64,000 nt of DNA from NCBI GenBank assembly GCA_026390735.1, contig JAPLFJ010000012.1:62001-126000 (forward strand). Direction: 5' to 3'. How positions within the stretch are numbered: the stretch's first letter is position 1; each line of letters begins with the position of its first letter. This document shows positions 8,920 to 15,781 of the stretch, piece after piece. Made by a program: the position numbers and the translations under genes. Source of the stretch: Ignavibacteriota bacterium (GTDB lineage: Bacteria; Bacteroidota; Ignavibacteria; Tepidaquicellales; Tepidaquicellaceae). The notes under the pieces are model-generated. The model saw only the letters and a list, made by a program, of their open reading frames with translations. It did no database searches and was not told where the DNA came from.

Positions 8920-10027
8920 CTGACAATGGATTATCTGTTGCATTGCCGCCGAGTGTGAACTGGCTGAAGTTAGAAAGACCTGTTCTTTTAACTGTTGTAC
9001 CGACTCCATTTGTATGTGTACCTTCAAGAACCCATGCAGATACTGCATCGGGTCTTTTAATAATTCTGAGTTTAGTAATATCAAGAATACCTGCAAAACC
9101 AGTAGTTTCCATATCAAGACTGTAGTTACCGGCAAAAGTACCGTCAGCAGTATTTTTAGTAATTTCCCAATAGCCCTGATTTGTGAACCTGTCAACTGTG
9201 TATGTATTGTCTGTTAAATAAGACGAATTATTGTTTCCCGGATCTGAAGCAACAAACTTTGCGGTTAAACTACCGCCTGTTGTAACGTTTGTTCTTGAAA
9301 GTGCAACCATTCTTGACTGTGAAGCAGTTCCTACAGGAAACTGAACATTATTCACGGTAGCAGTCCCAAACCATCTTTTGAATGAACCGATTATTTTCCC
9401 TGAAGTATAAGATAATGAGCCAATGGTTGTTGAACCTGCTCCTGTTCCTGTTCCGAGTGTAAGGATATAATTTCCTGTTGTAATATTACCTACTGTCATT
9501 GTTAAGATAGACGACACTGTTACATTTGAAATCATTACTAAATTACTTGTTTGATTTGTTGTCAATCTTTGTAGAGTTGCAGAAGACAGTGTGTCGATTG
9601 CTGAATCAGTACCTGTTAAGATTAAGCTATAACCTGAAATAGAACCGTTTGAGACTAATTGACCTTGAACTGTAAGAACATGAGAAGATTGTATATTTAA
9701 AGTAGCTGTTGATTCAATATTCAATTCTGCACCAGTTCCTGAGATCGACCAACTGGCTGAAGTTGTCATTGAGTGTCCGGACTGAATAATAAATATATGA
9801 CCACTTGTAAAAGTACTAGTACTAGATGGTCTACTACCCGAACCGTCTCTTTGTGTATTCCAGCTATCTTTTGAGTTAGCATCTGTAGCTGCTGATTTAG
9901 AATAATAAGTAGTTGCGAATAAATTTGATATACTTAATAAAGTTATCATTAATAAAGCTAAGGATAATACCCTAACTATATTTAAGTTGCTTGTTTTGTT
10001 TTCTGATTTTTTGTTTAAAGTTAACAT
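8345..10027 (-). CDS. T9SS-exported surface protein, paralog B
   Basis: Secreted protein of 560 residues. The signal peptide (VLSLALLMITLLSISNLFA) resembles that of paralog A. The passenger at about 40-370 is rich in Ser/Thr/Gly with the same opening plan (YYSKSAATDANSKDSWNTQR, then FIIQSGHSMTTSA). The Fn3-like module (LPVSLSSFTSSVKNNSVTLN) and type A sorting domain (NYPNPFNPSTKIDYEIP to KKMTLIK) are nearly the same as in paralog A. The central passenger has clearly diverged, including a segment around VNNVQFPVGTASQSRMVALS that paralog A lacks. GGAA lies close before the ATG. It is co-transcribed with the 53-residue membrane peptide. The role is unknown beyond being an exported, probably surface-held, beta-rich protein. 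Confidence 0.88.
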   Translation of the reverse strand: MLTLNKKSENKTSNLNIVRVLSLALLMITLLSISNLFATTYYSKSAATDANSKDSWNTQRDGSGSRPSSTSTFTSGHIFIIQSGHSMTTSASWSISGTGAELNIESTATLNIQSSHVLTVQGQLVSNGSISGYSLILTGTDSAIDTLSSATLQRLTTNQTSNLVMISNVTVSSILTMTVGNITTGNYILTLGTGTGAGSTTIGSLSYTSGKIIGSFKRWFGTATVNNVQFPVGTASQSRMVALSRTNVTTGGSLTAKFVASDPGNNNSSYLTDNTYTVDRFTNQGYWEITKNTADGTFAGNYSLDMETTGFAGILDITKLRIIKRPDAVSAWVLEGTHTNGVGTTVKRTGLSNFSQFTLGGNATDNPLSDSPLPVSLSSFTSSVKNNSVTLNWSTVSEINNKGFEIERKESNSSNYTKVGFVDGKGTTNQVSNYSFADNKLNSGNYSYRIKQVDFNGNFEYFSLNSGIEIGAPKKFTLAQNYPNPFNPSTKIDYEIPSDSKVNITIYDISGKEVQQIVNEYQKAGYYTAQFNASRLSSGTYFYKLTSGIDILTKKMTLIK

Positions 10028-10140
10028 TTCCTATTTATTTAATTTAATTTTAAATTTTGTCGTATGCCTTGTATTAATCAATAAGTGTGCCAGTATTCTG
10101 ATAGTCTCAACTTTTACATTTATCGTTCGTCGCAAGTCTT
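10028..10140 (-). promoter_or_regulatory. Conserved 5' leader of T9SS paralog B
   Basis: It carries the same three blocks as the leader of paralog A: ACGACAAA (10056-10063), CTGGCAC (10087-10093) and TGCGAC (10129-10134), all read on the minus strand. The sequence between the blocks is not conserved, which points to functional sites rather than a recent copy. Confidence 0.5.
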
Positions 10141-10482
10141 GTAGCAGGTGAACTTACAATGTAAGTATTCATACTATTGTTTTTAGGAATAAGACAAATA
10201 CTGTTTATTAATATGTGTTTATGGGGAAGTTTATTTTTAATATATATAAATACATATACTTAATTAATTTGCAAACCTGTTTTAATTAAGCAATTGAATG
10301 TTAATCTATATATTTTATTAAGAGTGCAGGAACAGAATATTGCGACTATCTATTATAAATTAATTACGCTAACATTGATTTCTAAATTTCCAGGAAAATT
10401 TAATAAAAAGATGTAAGTATGAAATTTAAGGTATGTTTAAAGGATGTGTGTAGTATAATTGCGGATAATCAGAATAAATAAT
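10141..10482. other. AT-rich intergenic stretch
   Basis: About 340 bp with no plausible gene. The only item seen is a degraded copy of the T9SS 3' flank motif at about 10328-10356 (GGAACAGAATATTGCGACTA then TCT), some 130 bp after the permease stop. It may be a trace of a lost module. Confidence 0.4.
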
Positions 10483-11391
10483 TTATACTATAAAAAGAAA
10501 GTACCAGAAGGCAAGAGTTATAAATGATAAAGGTATGCCTATACCAACCATAAGGTTAGCAAGTTTTGGGTTCAGATTATACGACACTGCCATTACAGAG
10601 CCCATAACCATTGGCGGCATTGCAGATTCTATTAAACTAACATCTACAGGAAGTCCTTTACCTTTAGCGATAATTATATATATTAAATAAATCAAAGCAG
10701 GTGCGAGAAGAAGTTTAAAAGTAAGTCCGAAAAACATTTCCTTAAAGTGTATTTCCTTTACGGATATCTTTAATTGCAGGCCAACTGATATTAATGCGAG
10801 TATAACAATAAGGCTTCCAAGACGTTCGAGAATAATTTTAGAGGTTTCTGAGTGTTCGAACCTGAAGAATTTAAGGATTATTGCGATTACGAATGCGATG
10901 AACGGAGGATAGATAATAATATCTTTAATGATTTTAGATACTTTAAACTCTTTTGAGGCGAAAATTGATGAGACTATTACTCCTGCCGTTGCAAGAACAA
11001 CGAAGCTTCCCGCCTGGTCGATTACCACTCCGACTTTAAGACCTTCTTCGCCAAACATTGTCATCAGTATAGGAAAACCGACGAATGAAGAATTGCAAAG
11101 ACCTGCAGTCATGATTAAAGCACCTGTGGTTGATTTACTCCAGTGAAATATTTTAGCAAGTACAAGAAAGAATATTATGGAAAACCCAAAGACAATCCAC
11201 ATAGAAGCAATCGGGAATACAATCTGAGAGTCAATATTAATCTGCGGAATGTACAGCAATGCCAGTGCAGGAAGAGACAGGTTAATAATTATAAAGTTAA
11301 ATGCTTTATAAGAATCCTGAGGAAAAGACTTCACCCTCTGCAAAAGAATGCCTGTAATGAAGCACACAAAGATTAATATGATATTTGCCAT
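10483..11391 (-). CDS. AEC-family permease (auxin efflux carrier type)
   Basis: Inner-membrane transporter of 302 residues from the ATG at 11391. An in-frame TTG six codons earlier has no ribosome site, so the ATG, which opens directly into the first membrane segment (MANIILIFVCFITGILLQ), is preferred. About ten hydrophobic spans are visible in two sets, with family phrases NLSLPALALLYIP near the start, LCNSSFVGFPIL near 105, and ESAMPPMVMGSVMAVSYNL near the end. AEC carriers move organic anions such as malate or auxin-like acids; the substrate cannot be told here. It is a single gene between AT-rich gaps. Confidence 0.85.
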   Translation of the reverse strand: MANIILIFVCFITGILLQRVKSFPQDSYKAFNFIIINLSLPALALLYIPQINIDSQIVFPIASMWIVFGFSIIFFLVLAKIFHWSKSTTGALIMTAGLCNSSFVGFPILMTMFGEEGLKVGVVIDQAGSFVVLATAGVIVSSIFASKEFKVSKIIKDIIIYPPFIAFVIAIILKFFRFEHSETSKIILERLGSLIVILALISVGLQLKISVKEIHFKEMFFGLTFKLLLAPALIYLIYIIIAKGKGLPVDVSLIESAMPPMVMGSVMAVSYNLNPKLANLMVGIGIPLSFITLAFWYFLFIV

Positions 11392-11473
11392 ATTGTAAAT
11401 TAACAACAATGGGTTTCAAAAGAAATGAAGTATTTTGAGAATAACAGGAATATTAAAATCCTTCATAATCAAA

Positions 11474-11497
11474 AAGGCTATACATAAGTATAGCCTT
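11474..11497 (-). terminator. Intrinsic terminator after beta-barrel gene
   Basis: AAGGCTATAC and GTATAGCCTT form a perfect 10-bp stem around ATAA. On the minus strand it is followed by a T run, 25 bp after the stop at 11522. Confidence 0.8.
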
Positions 11498-11521
11498 CAG
11501 AAAAAAGATGTACAAAGCAAT

Positions 11522-12091
11522 TTACAGGAATAATCCTAATCCTAATACGATACTGACAGTATTATAGCCATTTCTTGAAGTTGAATTACTTGTGTTTAAT
11601 GTTCTTTGGCTGTAATTAATTCCGATTTTTGCTAATCCGCTTCCTGTGACATTTAACTTAACACCACCTTCAACTCCCCAGGCAAGACCACTAGGGTCAT
11701 TACTGCTACCCGAGCCGCCAGACTGAAATGTAAAACCAATCTGTCCCTGCACATACGGATACGATATACTGTTTGTTCTGAAATTGTAAGCCGGTGCAAA
11801 GAAAAATGAACAGTCACTATAACTGCTGCCTCCGCCATAACTGTAAGAAGTGAAATCAACCAACAATCCCAATTCAACACTTTCCACAACAAAGAAACCC
11901 GCAGAAGGAGCCAGTCTGAAAACTGAAGTAGATTTGCCTGTTTCCCCGCTGCTAACAGGTGTCATACTCGTAAAACTTATAGTGCCACCAATTTCCCACT
12001 GATCTTTCTTTGCGAATTTATTGTTCTGGGAAAATGATGATGTAGAGATAAGAACTAATGAAACAAAAATAAACAGTAAAACCTTTTTCAT
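11522..12091 (-). CDS. Predicted outer-membrane beta-barrel protein
   Basis: Exported protein of 189 residues from the ATG at 12091, which has GAAAGGA placed correctly ahead of it; an in-frame TTG at 12106 is inside that ribosome site and is rejected. The signal peptide is MKKVLLFIFVSLVLISTSSF, cut before QNN. The mature part has alternating hydrophobic strands with many Gly/Ser/Tyr (WEIGGTISFTSM, FAPAYNFRTN, YPYVQGQIGFTF) and ends in a hydrophobic strand (VSIVLGLGLFL), as in small eight-strand barrels. No enzyme motif is visible. It is divergent from the redoxin pair, sharing the intergenic region 12092-12276. Confidence 0.65.
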   Translation of the reverse strand: MKKVLLFIFVSLVLISTSSFSQNNKFAKKDQWEIGGTISFTSMTPVSSGETGKSTSVFRLAPSAGFFVVESVELGLLVDFTSYSYGGGSSYSDCSFFFAPAYNFRTNSISYPYVQGQIGFTFQSGGSGSSNDPSGLAWGVEGGVKLNVTGSGLAKIGINYSQRTLNTSNSTSRNGYNTVSIVLGLGLFL

Positions 12092-12203
12092 AATGATTCC
12101 TTTCAATTTATTTTATTAGTAAACATAAAGTATAACATTTATAAATAATATTCTCTTCAAAAATATGTACTTTTTTAAATGATTATCTATGAATGGCTAA
12201 AGT

Positions 12204-12239
12204 TGTACTTAATAAACAGAATTGAAATTATTAAGTACA
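12204..12239. promoter_or_regulatory. Perfect 12-bp inverted repeat, candidate operator
   Basis: TGTACTTAATAA (12204-12215) and TTATTAAGTACA (12228-12239) are exact reverse complements with 12 nt between them, ending 37 bp before the redoxin start. An extra half-site TGTACTT sits at 12166-12172. There is no T run after it, so an operator fits better than a terminator. Confidence 0.5.
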
Positions 12240-12276
12240 TAAATAGGTTTTAATATATCAGAAAGGAAATAAACAA

Positions 12277-12849
12277 ATGAAATCAATTAAATTATTTTTA
12301 GCAGTATTATTAGTAACAATGATATCAACGGGAGCTTTTGCAAAAGACCCGGGCGATACAGTAAACGACTTTACCATAAAGAATTTTGACGGTAAAGAAT
12401 ATAAATTAAGTTCTGCACTGGAAAATGGATATGTTGTAGTAATGTTCTGGTCGGCAGAATGTCCTTATGTTCAGCCATTTAACGACAGGATAAACGATTA
12501 CGTAAATGCATACATAGGAAAAGGATTTACTTTCTGGGCAATTAACTCGAACGTTACCGAAAGCACAGAGAAAGTGAAAGAACATTACCTGGAACAGAAA
12601 TATGTATTTCCTGTATTAAAAGATGACAAGAGTGTTGTTGCAGATTTATTTGAAGCGAAGAGAACACCTGAGGTATTCGTTTTAAATAAAGACAGGAAGA
12701 TAATGTATCACGGAAGAATAGATGATAACAGTTATTCCGAGAAGGTTACAACACACGACTTAAAGAATGCGCTGGATGAAATTCTTGCGGGCAAGGAAAT
12801 TACGAACAAAACAACAAAGTCATTCGGCTGTACGATTAAAAGAGATTAA
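12277..12849 (+). CDS. Exported thioredoxin-fold protein (redoxin)
   Basis: Protein of 190 residues with a signal peptide (LFLAVLLVTMISTGAFA). The redoxin domain begins PGDTVNDFTIKNFDGKEYKLS. The active-site region is FWSAECPYVQPF, with one Cys where thioredoxins have CxxC. A second Cys sits in the tail (SFGCTIKRD), a layout seen in exported AhpC/TSA-like redoxins, where it may resolve the first. The conserved cis-Pro region is KRTPEVFVLN. AAAGGA precedes the ATG. It is followed 16 bp later by a TlpA-like gene, so the two probably act together on periplasmic thiols. The exact substrate is unknown. Confidence 0.85.
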   Translation: MKSIKLFLAVLLVTMISTGAFAKDPGDTVNDFTIKNFDGKEYKLSSALENGYVVVMFWSAECPYVQPFNDRINDYVNAYIGKGFTFWAINSNVTESTEKVKEHYLEQKYVFPVLKDDKSVVADLFEAKRTPEVFVLNKDRKIMYHGRIDDNSYSEKVTTHDLKNALDEILAGKEITNKTTKSFGCTIKRD

Positions 12850-12865
12850 ACTAAACATAATCAGA

Positions 12866-13351
12866 ATGAAAAAAGTATTAGTAGTAATAATATTTTTGTT
12901 TGCTTTAAGCAATCTGTATTCACAGGAAATTAAAGCAGTAAAGACTGTAGAGGATTTAAAAGATATACAGACATCTGTAAAGGGAAAAGTTGTATTGTAC
13001 AATTTCTGGGCTACCTGGTGTAAGCCTTGTGTACAGGAATTTCCGGAGCTTGTAAAGTTATACAAGAATTACAAAGATAAGAATTTTATTTTAGTTTTTG
13101 TTTCGATGGATATGCCTGAGGATATGAAAGAGAAGGTAGCGCCATTTCTTGAGAAGCAGGGAGTAGATTTTGTTACTTATTATAACGATTTCAGGAATCC
13201 CGAAGATATTATAAACTTTTATGACAAGAACTGGGAAGGTGCAATACCCTCAACTTATATTTATGATAAAGAAGGTAAATTATCATCAAAGTTTCTCGGA
13301 AACAGGGATTACGAGTTCTTCGAGAAAGAAATCTCCAAGTTACTGAACTAA
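12866..13351 (+). CDS. TlpA/ResA-like exported thioredoxin
   Basis: Thioredoxin-fold protein of 161 residues. The start is the ATG at 12866, which opens a signal peptide (MKKVLVVIIFLFALSNLYS); longer in-frame readings run back into the previous gene and are rejected. The active site is FWATWCKPCVQEFPEL, a full CxxC, and the cis-Pro region is GAIPSTYIYDKEG. It is typical of periplasmic thiol-disulfide reductases that serve cytochrome c maturation or redoxin recycling. Gene order suggests it reduces the single-Cys redoxin encoded just upstream; this is inference. Confidence 0.88.
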   Translation: MKKVLVVIIFLFALSNLYSQEIKAVKTVEDLKDIQTSVKGKVVLYNFWATWCKPCVQEFPELVKLYKNYKDKNFILVFVSMDMPEDMKEKVAPFLEKQGVDFVTYYNDFRNPEDIINFYDKNWEGAIPSTYIYDKEGKLSSKFLGNRDYEFFEKEISKLLN

Positions 13352-13389
13352 GATTAAATATTACATATATTTCTAAAAAGACTATTCAG

Positions 13390-13425
13390 ATGTCCGTTGA
13401 GTGAATAAACCAACGGACATTTTTT
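13390..13425 (+). terminator. Intrinsic terminator after the redoxin pair
   Basis: ATGTCCGTTG and CAACGGACAT pair perfectly around an 11-nt loop and are followed by TTTTT. Confidence 0.85.
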
Positions 13426-13510
13426 ATCCCCAAAACAAGACAACAAGATATTTGCGGTGAAATGTTCCTAATATTGTACTAATATAACTCAAGTATTAAC
13501 TTATATATTT

Positions 13511-13554
13511 CGTATATATATCGGATATATATCGCATGTATATCGCATATAATA
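13511..13554. repeat. Four tandem 11-bp units
   Basis: Units CGTATATATAT, CGGATATATAT, CGCATGTATAT and CGCATATAATA follow each other without gaps. The unit length is about one DNA turn, so the TA-rich faces are in phase. The rest of 13426-13633 is AT-rich without a gene. Confidence 0.6.
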
Positions 13555-13633
13555 CCATTTATAAGGCAAATTAGGCAGAGATATTATATAAAGGATGTAA
13601 GAAGGAAGGATTCCAGATTAATGGTATAAAATG

Positions 13634-13664
13634 CAAAATGCCGGAATCTGATTCCGGCATTTTG
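13634..13664. terminator. Strong terminator after M1 peptidase operon
   Basis: CAAAATGCCGGAAT and ATTCCGGCATTTTG form a perfect 14-bp stem with a 3-nt loop, 18 bp after the stop of the minus-strand peptidase gene. A/T runs on both sides would let it work both ways. Confidence 0.85.
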
Positions 13665-13682
13665 ACAAATACTATAAGAATA

Positions 13683-15692
13683 TTATTTTATTAATGTCAT
13701 CTTTTTCACAGTAGAGAAATCGCCTGCCTGTATTTTGTATAAATAAACACCAGAGGCAAGGTTCATCGCATTGAAAGATGAAGAATATCTACCAGCTTGT
13801 TTGAATTCATTAACGACTACAGAAACTTCTTTACCTGCAAGATCAAAGACTGTAATCTTAACGTTTGAATTCTTTGGAATATCGTATTCAATGTTAGTTA
13901 CAGGATTGAACGGGTTCGGATAGTTTTGTTTCAGTTCAAATTTTTCAGGTGTAGAACTAATATTTTCATCTGCTCCCATAACCAAAGAAGCTGTTTTAAT
14001 TACTATTTCATTATTCGGGTCAAAGACTACCGCAGTAGGCTGACGGTTGAAATAGAAAGAATAAGCCTGGTTATTAACACTGTTCATAACCTTTACTGTA
14101 GTATCGGCACCTGTAGCAAAAGAGAACTTTAACATAATCGGAATCGGGAAGAAACCGGTCTGAGATTGTTTTGCCATAAAGTTAATACGATACTGACCAC
14201 CACCAAGGTTTGCAAAATTGTATGTATTCTGGTATAACGGATGATTTGGCTGATAAATCCAGGCATTATAGAACCAGGATAAATCCTGACCTGCGACTGC
14301 GCCCATCTTTCCGAAAAATTCAGGAACTGTTGTATTTTTTAATTTAAAATTTACTGTATCAGTTGCATATGCTTTCATCCCTGCAAAGAATAAAGAATCA
14401 CCTAAAGTATACCTTAGCAAGTGAAGAACACAGGAGCCTTTACAGTATGTGATAGCAAAGTTGAATAATGTGTTTGCATCGGGAGTAGTAACATCCCATG
14501 AAGGTACTGAGATAGCCCATCCGGGATTACCTGACAGGTATGAACTTGCATCTGTAAGTATCATATTTTTGTATGAAGTATATCCGCCTGTACGTTCTAC
14601 CCAGTAAGATTCATTCCAGGTAGCGAAACCTTCGTTAAGCCATATGTTTGACCAGGTTGCACAGGTAATCATATCACCAAACCATTGGTGAGCATATTCG
14701 TGCAAAGTAGTGTTTTCATTCCAGGAATTGATAGTTGTTAAAGTCTGATTTTCCATACCACCCCAGGTAAAGCCTGCGCTGTTTGGTACGTAACAGAATC
14801 CATTCTTTTCAAAAGGCATTTCACCAAAAGCAGCAGAGAAATAAGTTGTGGCAGTCGGTAAAATAGCTGATATAGCTAAACTGCTTGTTCCTGTTGGAGA
14901 GTATAACCTTAAAGGAATACTATCTAATGGATGTGAAGCAGGATGCCAGTAAACAATATTAATTGTATAACCAAGTTTAGAGGTCATAACAACCAGATAA
15001 GTCGACATTGGGTCACGTGATACCCAGTGATAATATAATGAATCGCCTGTAACCAGAGAGTCATTAAGTCTTCCATTACCACCAAGACGAACAGAAAGAG
15101 GTACCTTTACTGTTAAATCTGTAGTAGCCTTATCAGAAGGTCTGTCCCAGCAAGGGAACCAACCGCGTGCACCTTCAGGTTCGGCATCTGTAAACACGTA
15201 ACCTGTAGCACCGCTATTGTAGAAGGACGCATCTGTAACGTTTAAGTGTCTGTAGTTAATCTTAACATTGACTATTTCACCTACATTATATGTTCTGTCT
15301 AAGTTTATAGTCAGAATATTTGTAACCTGAGAGAATGTTAATGCAGTACCGCTCATCAGCCTTACAGAATCGATAGCCAGAGAAGTGTTTAAAGCATTTA
15401 ATTTAATATTATTTAAAGTTGAATCAACTCTAAATGTTATTACATTTGATGCATTAAAGTTTTTCGGATACGGACTGAAGTAACAGGCATAGAGATCAAC
15501 ATTCAGTTTGTAATTCAAGACATCGAAAGAGTGCCTTGGTGTGTTTGGAGAGTCTTCAGAAAATCCATTCAGATGAGTAATTTTTGAATGTTTCATCGAG
15601 CAGACCTCAGAACCCCTTTTACCCTCGTCTTGAGAGAACCCTAGATTTATAATTGCCAAGAAGGCAACTAAAGTGAGTATTAATTTTTTCAT
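13683..15692 (-). CDS. M1-family metallopeptidase with T9SS sorting domain
   Basis: Secreted zinc aminopeptidase-like enzyme of 669 residues. The signal peptide is MKKLILTLVAFLAIINLGFS. An M1 N-terminal beta domain occupies about 40-240. The exopeptidase motif reads GGMENQT, and zinc is bound by H331 and H335 of HEYAH and E354 of LNEGF, with catalytic Glu E332. A type A T9SS C-terminal domain closes the protein (NYPNPFNPVTNIEYDIP to KKMTLIK). It should cleave N-terminal residues from peptides outside the cell. The next gene upstream encodes a second M1 enzyme with the same build, 89 bp away. The strong terminator at 13634 ends the transcript. Confidence 0.93.
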   Translation of the reverse strand: MKKLILTLVAFLAIINLGFSQDEGKRGSEVCSMKHSKITHLNGFSEDSPNTPRHSFDVLNYKLNVDLYACYFSPYPKNFNASNVITFRVDSTLNNIKLNALNTSLAIDSVRLMSGTALTFSQVTNILTINLDRTYNVGEIVNVKINYRHLNVTDASFYNSGATGYVFTDAEPEGARGWFPCWDRPSDKATTDLTVKVPLSVRLGGNGRLNDSLVTGDSLYYHWVSRDPMSTYLVVMTSKLGYTINIVYWHPASHPLDSIPLRLYSPTGTSSLAISAILPTATTYFSAAFGEMPFEKNGFCYVPNSAGFTWGGMENQTLTTINSWNENTTLHEYAHQWFGDMITCATWSNIWLNEGFATWNESYWVERTGGYTSYKNMILTDASSYLSGNPGWAISVPSWDVTTPDANTLFNFAITYCKGSCVLHLLRYTLGDSLFFAGMKAYATDTVNFKLKNTTVPEFFGKMGAVAGQDLSWFYNAWIYQPNHPLYQNTYNFANLGGGQYRINFMAKQSQTGFFPIPIMLKFSFATGADTTVKVMNSVNNQAYSFYFNRQPTAVVFDPNNEIVIKTASLVMGADENISSTPEKFELKQNYPNPFNPVTNIEYDIPKNSNVKITVFDLAGKEVSVVVNEFKQAGRYSSSFNAMNLASGVYLYKIQAGDFSTVKKMTLIK

Positions 15693-15781
15693 TTTGTAAA
15701 TTAGTTTAGAACAATCTTATAAATATTGCGAAAATCGTTTTAATAATAAAGAGGAATAAGCATGCAGGAAATAAGAGGATT

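Noticed and set aside
7846-10140. Known riboswitch in the T9SS leaders
   Set aside because: I could not fit the conserved blocks to any riboswitch core I know (for example c-di-GMP), and the blocks do not form an obvious common hairpin.
13511-13554. CRISPR-like array
   Set aside because: Units are only 11 bp, directly adjacent without spacers, and no cas gene is nearby.
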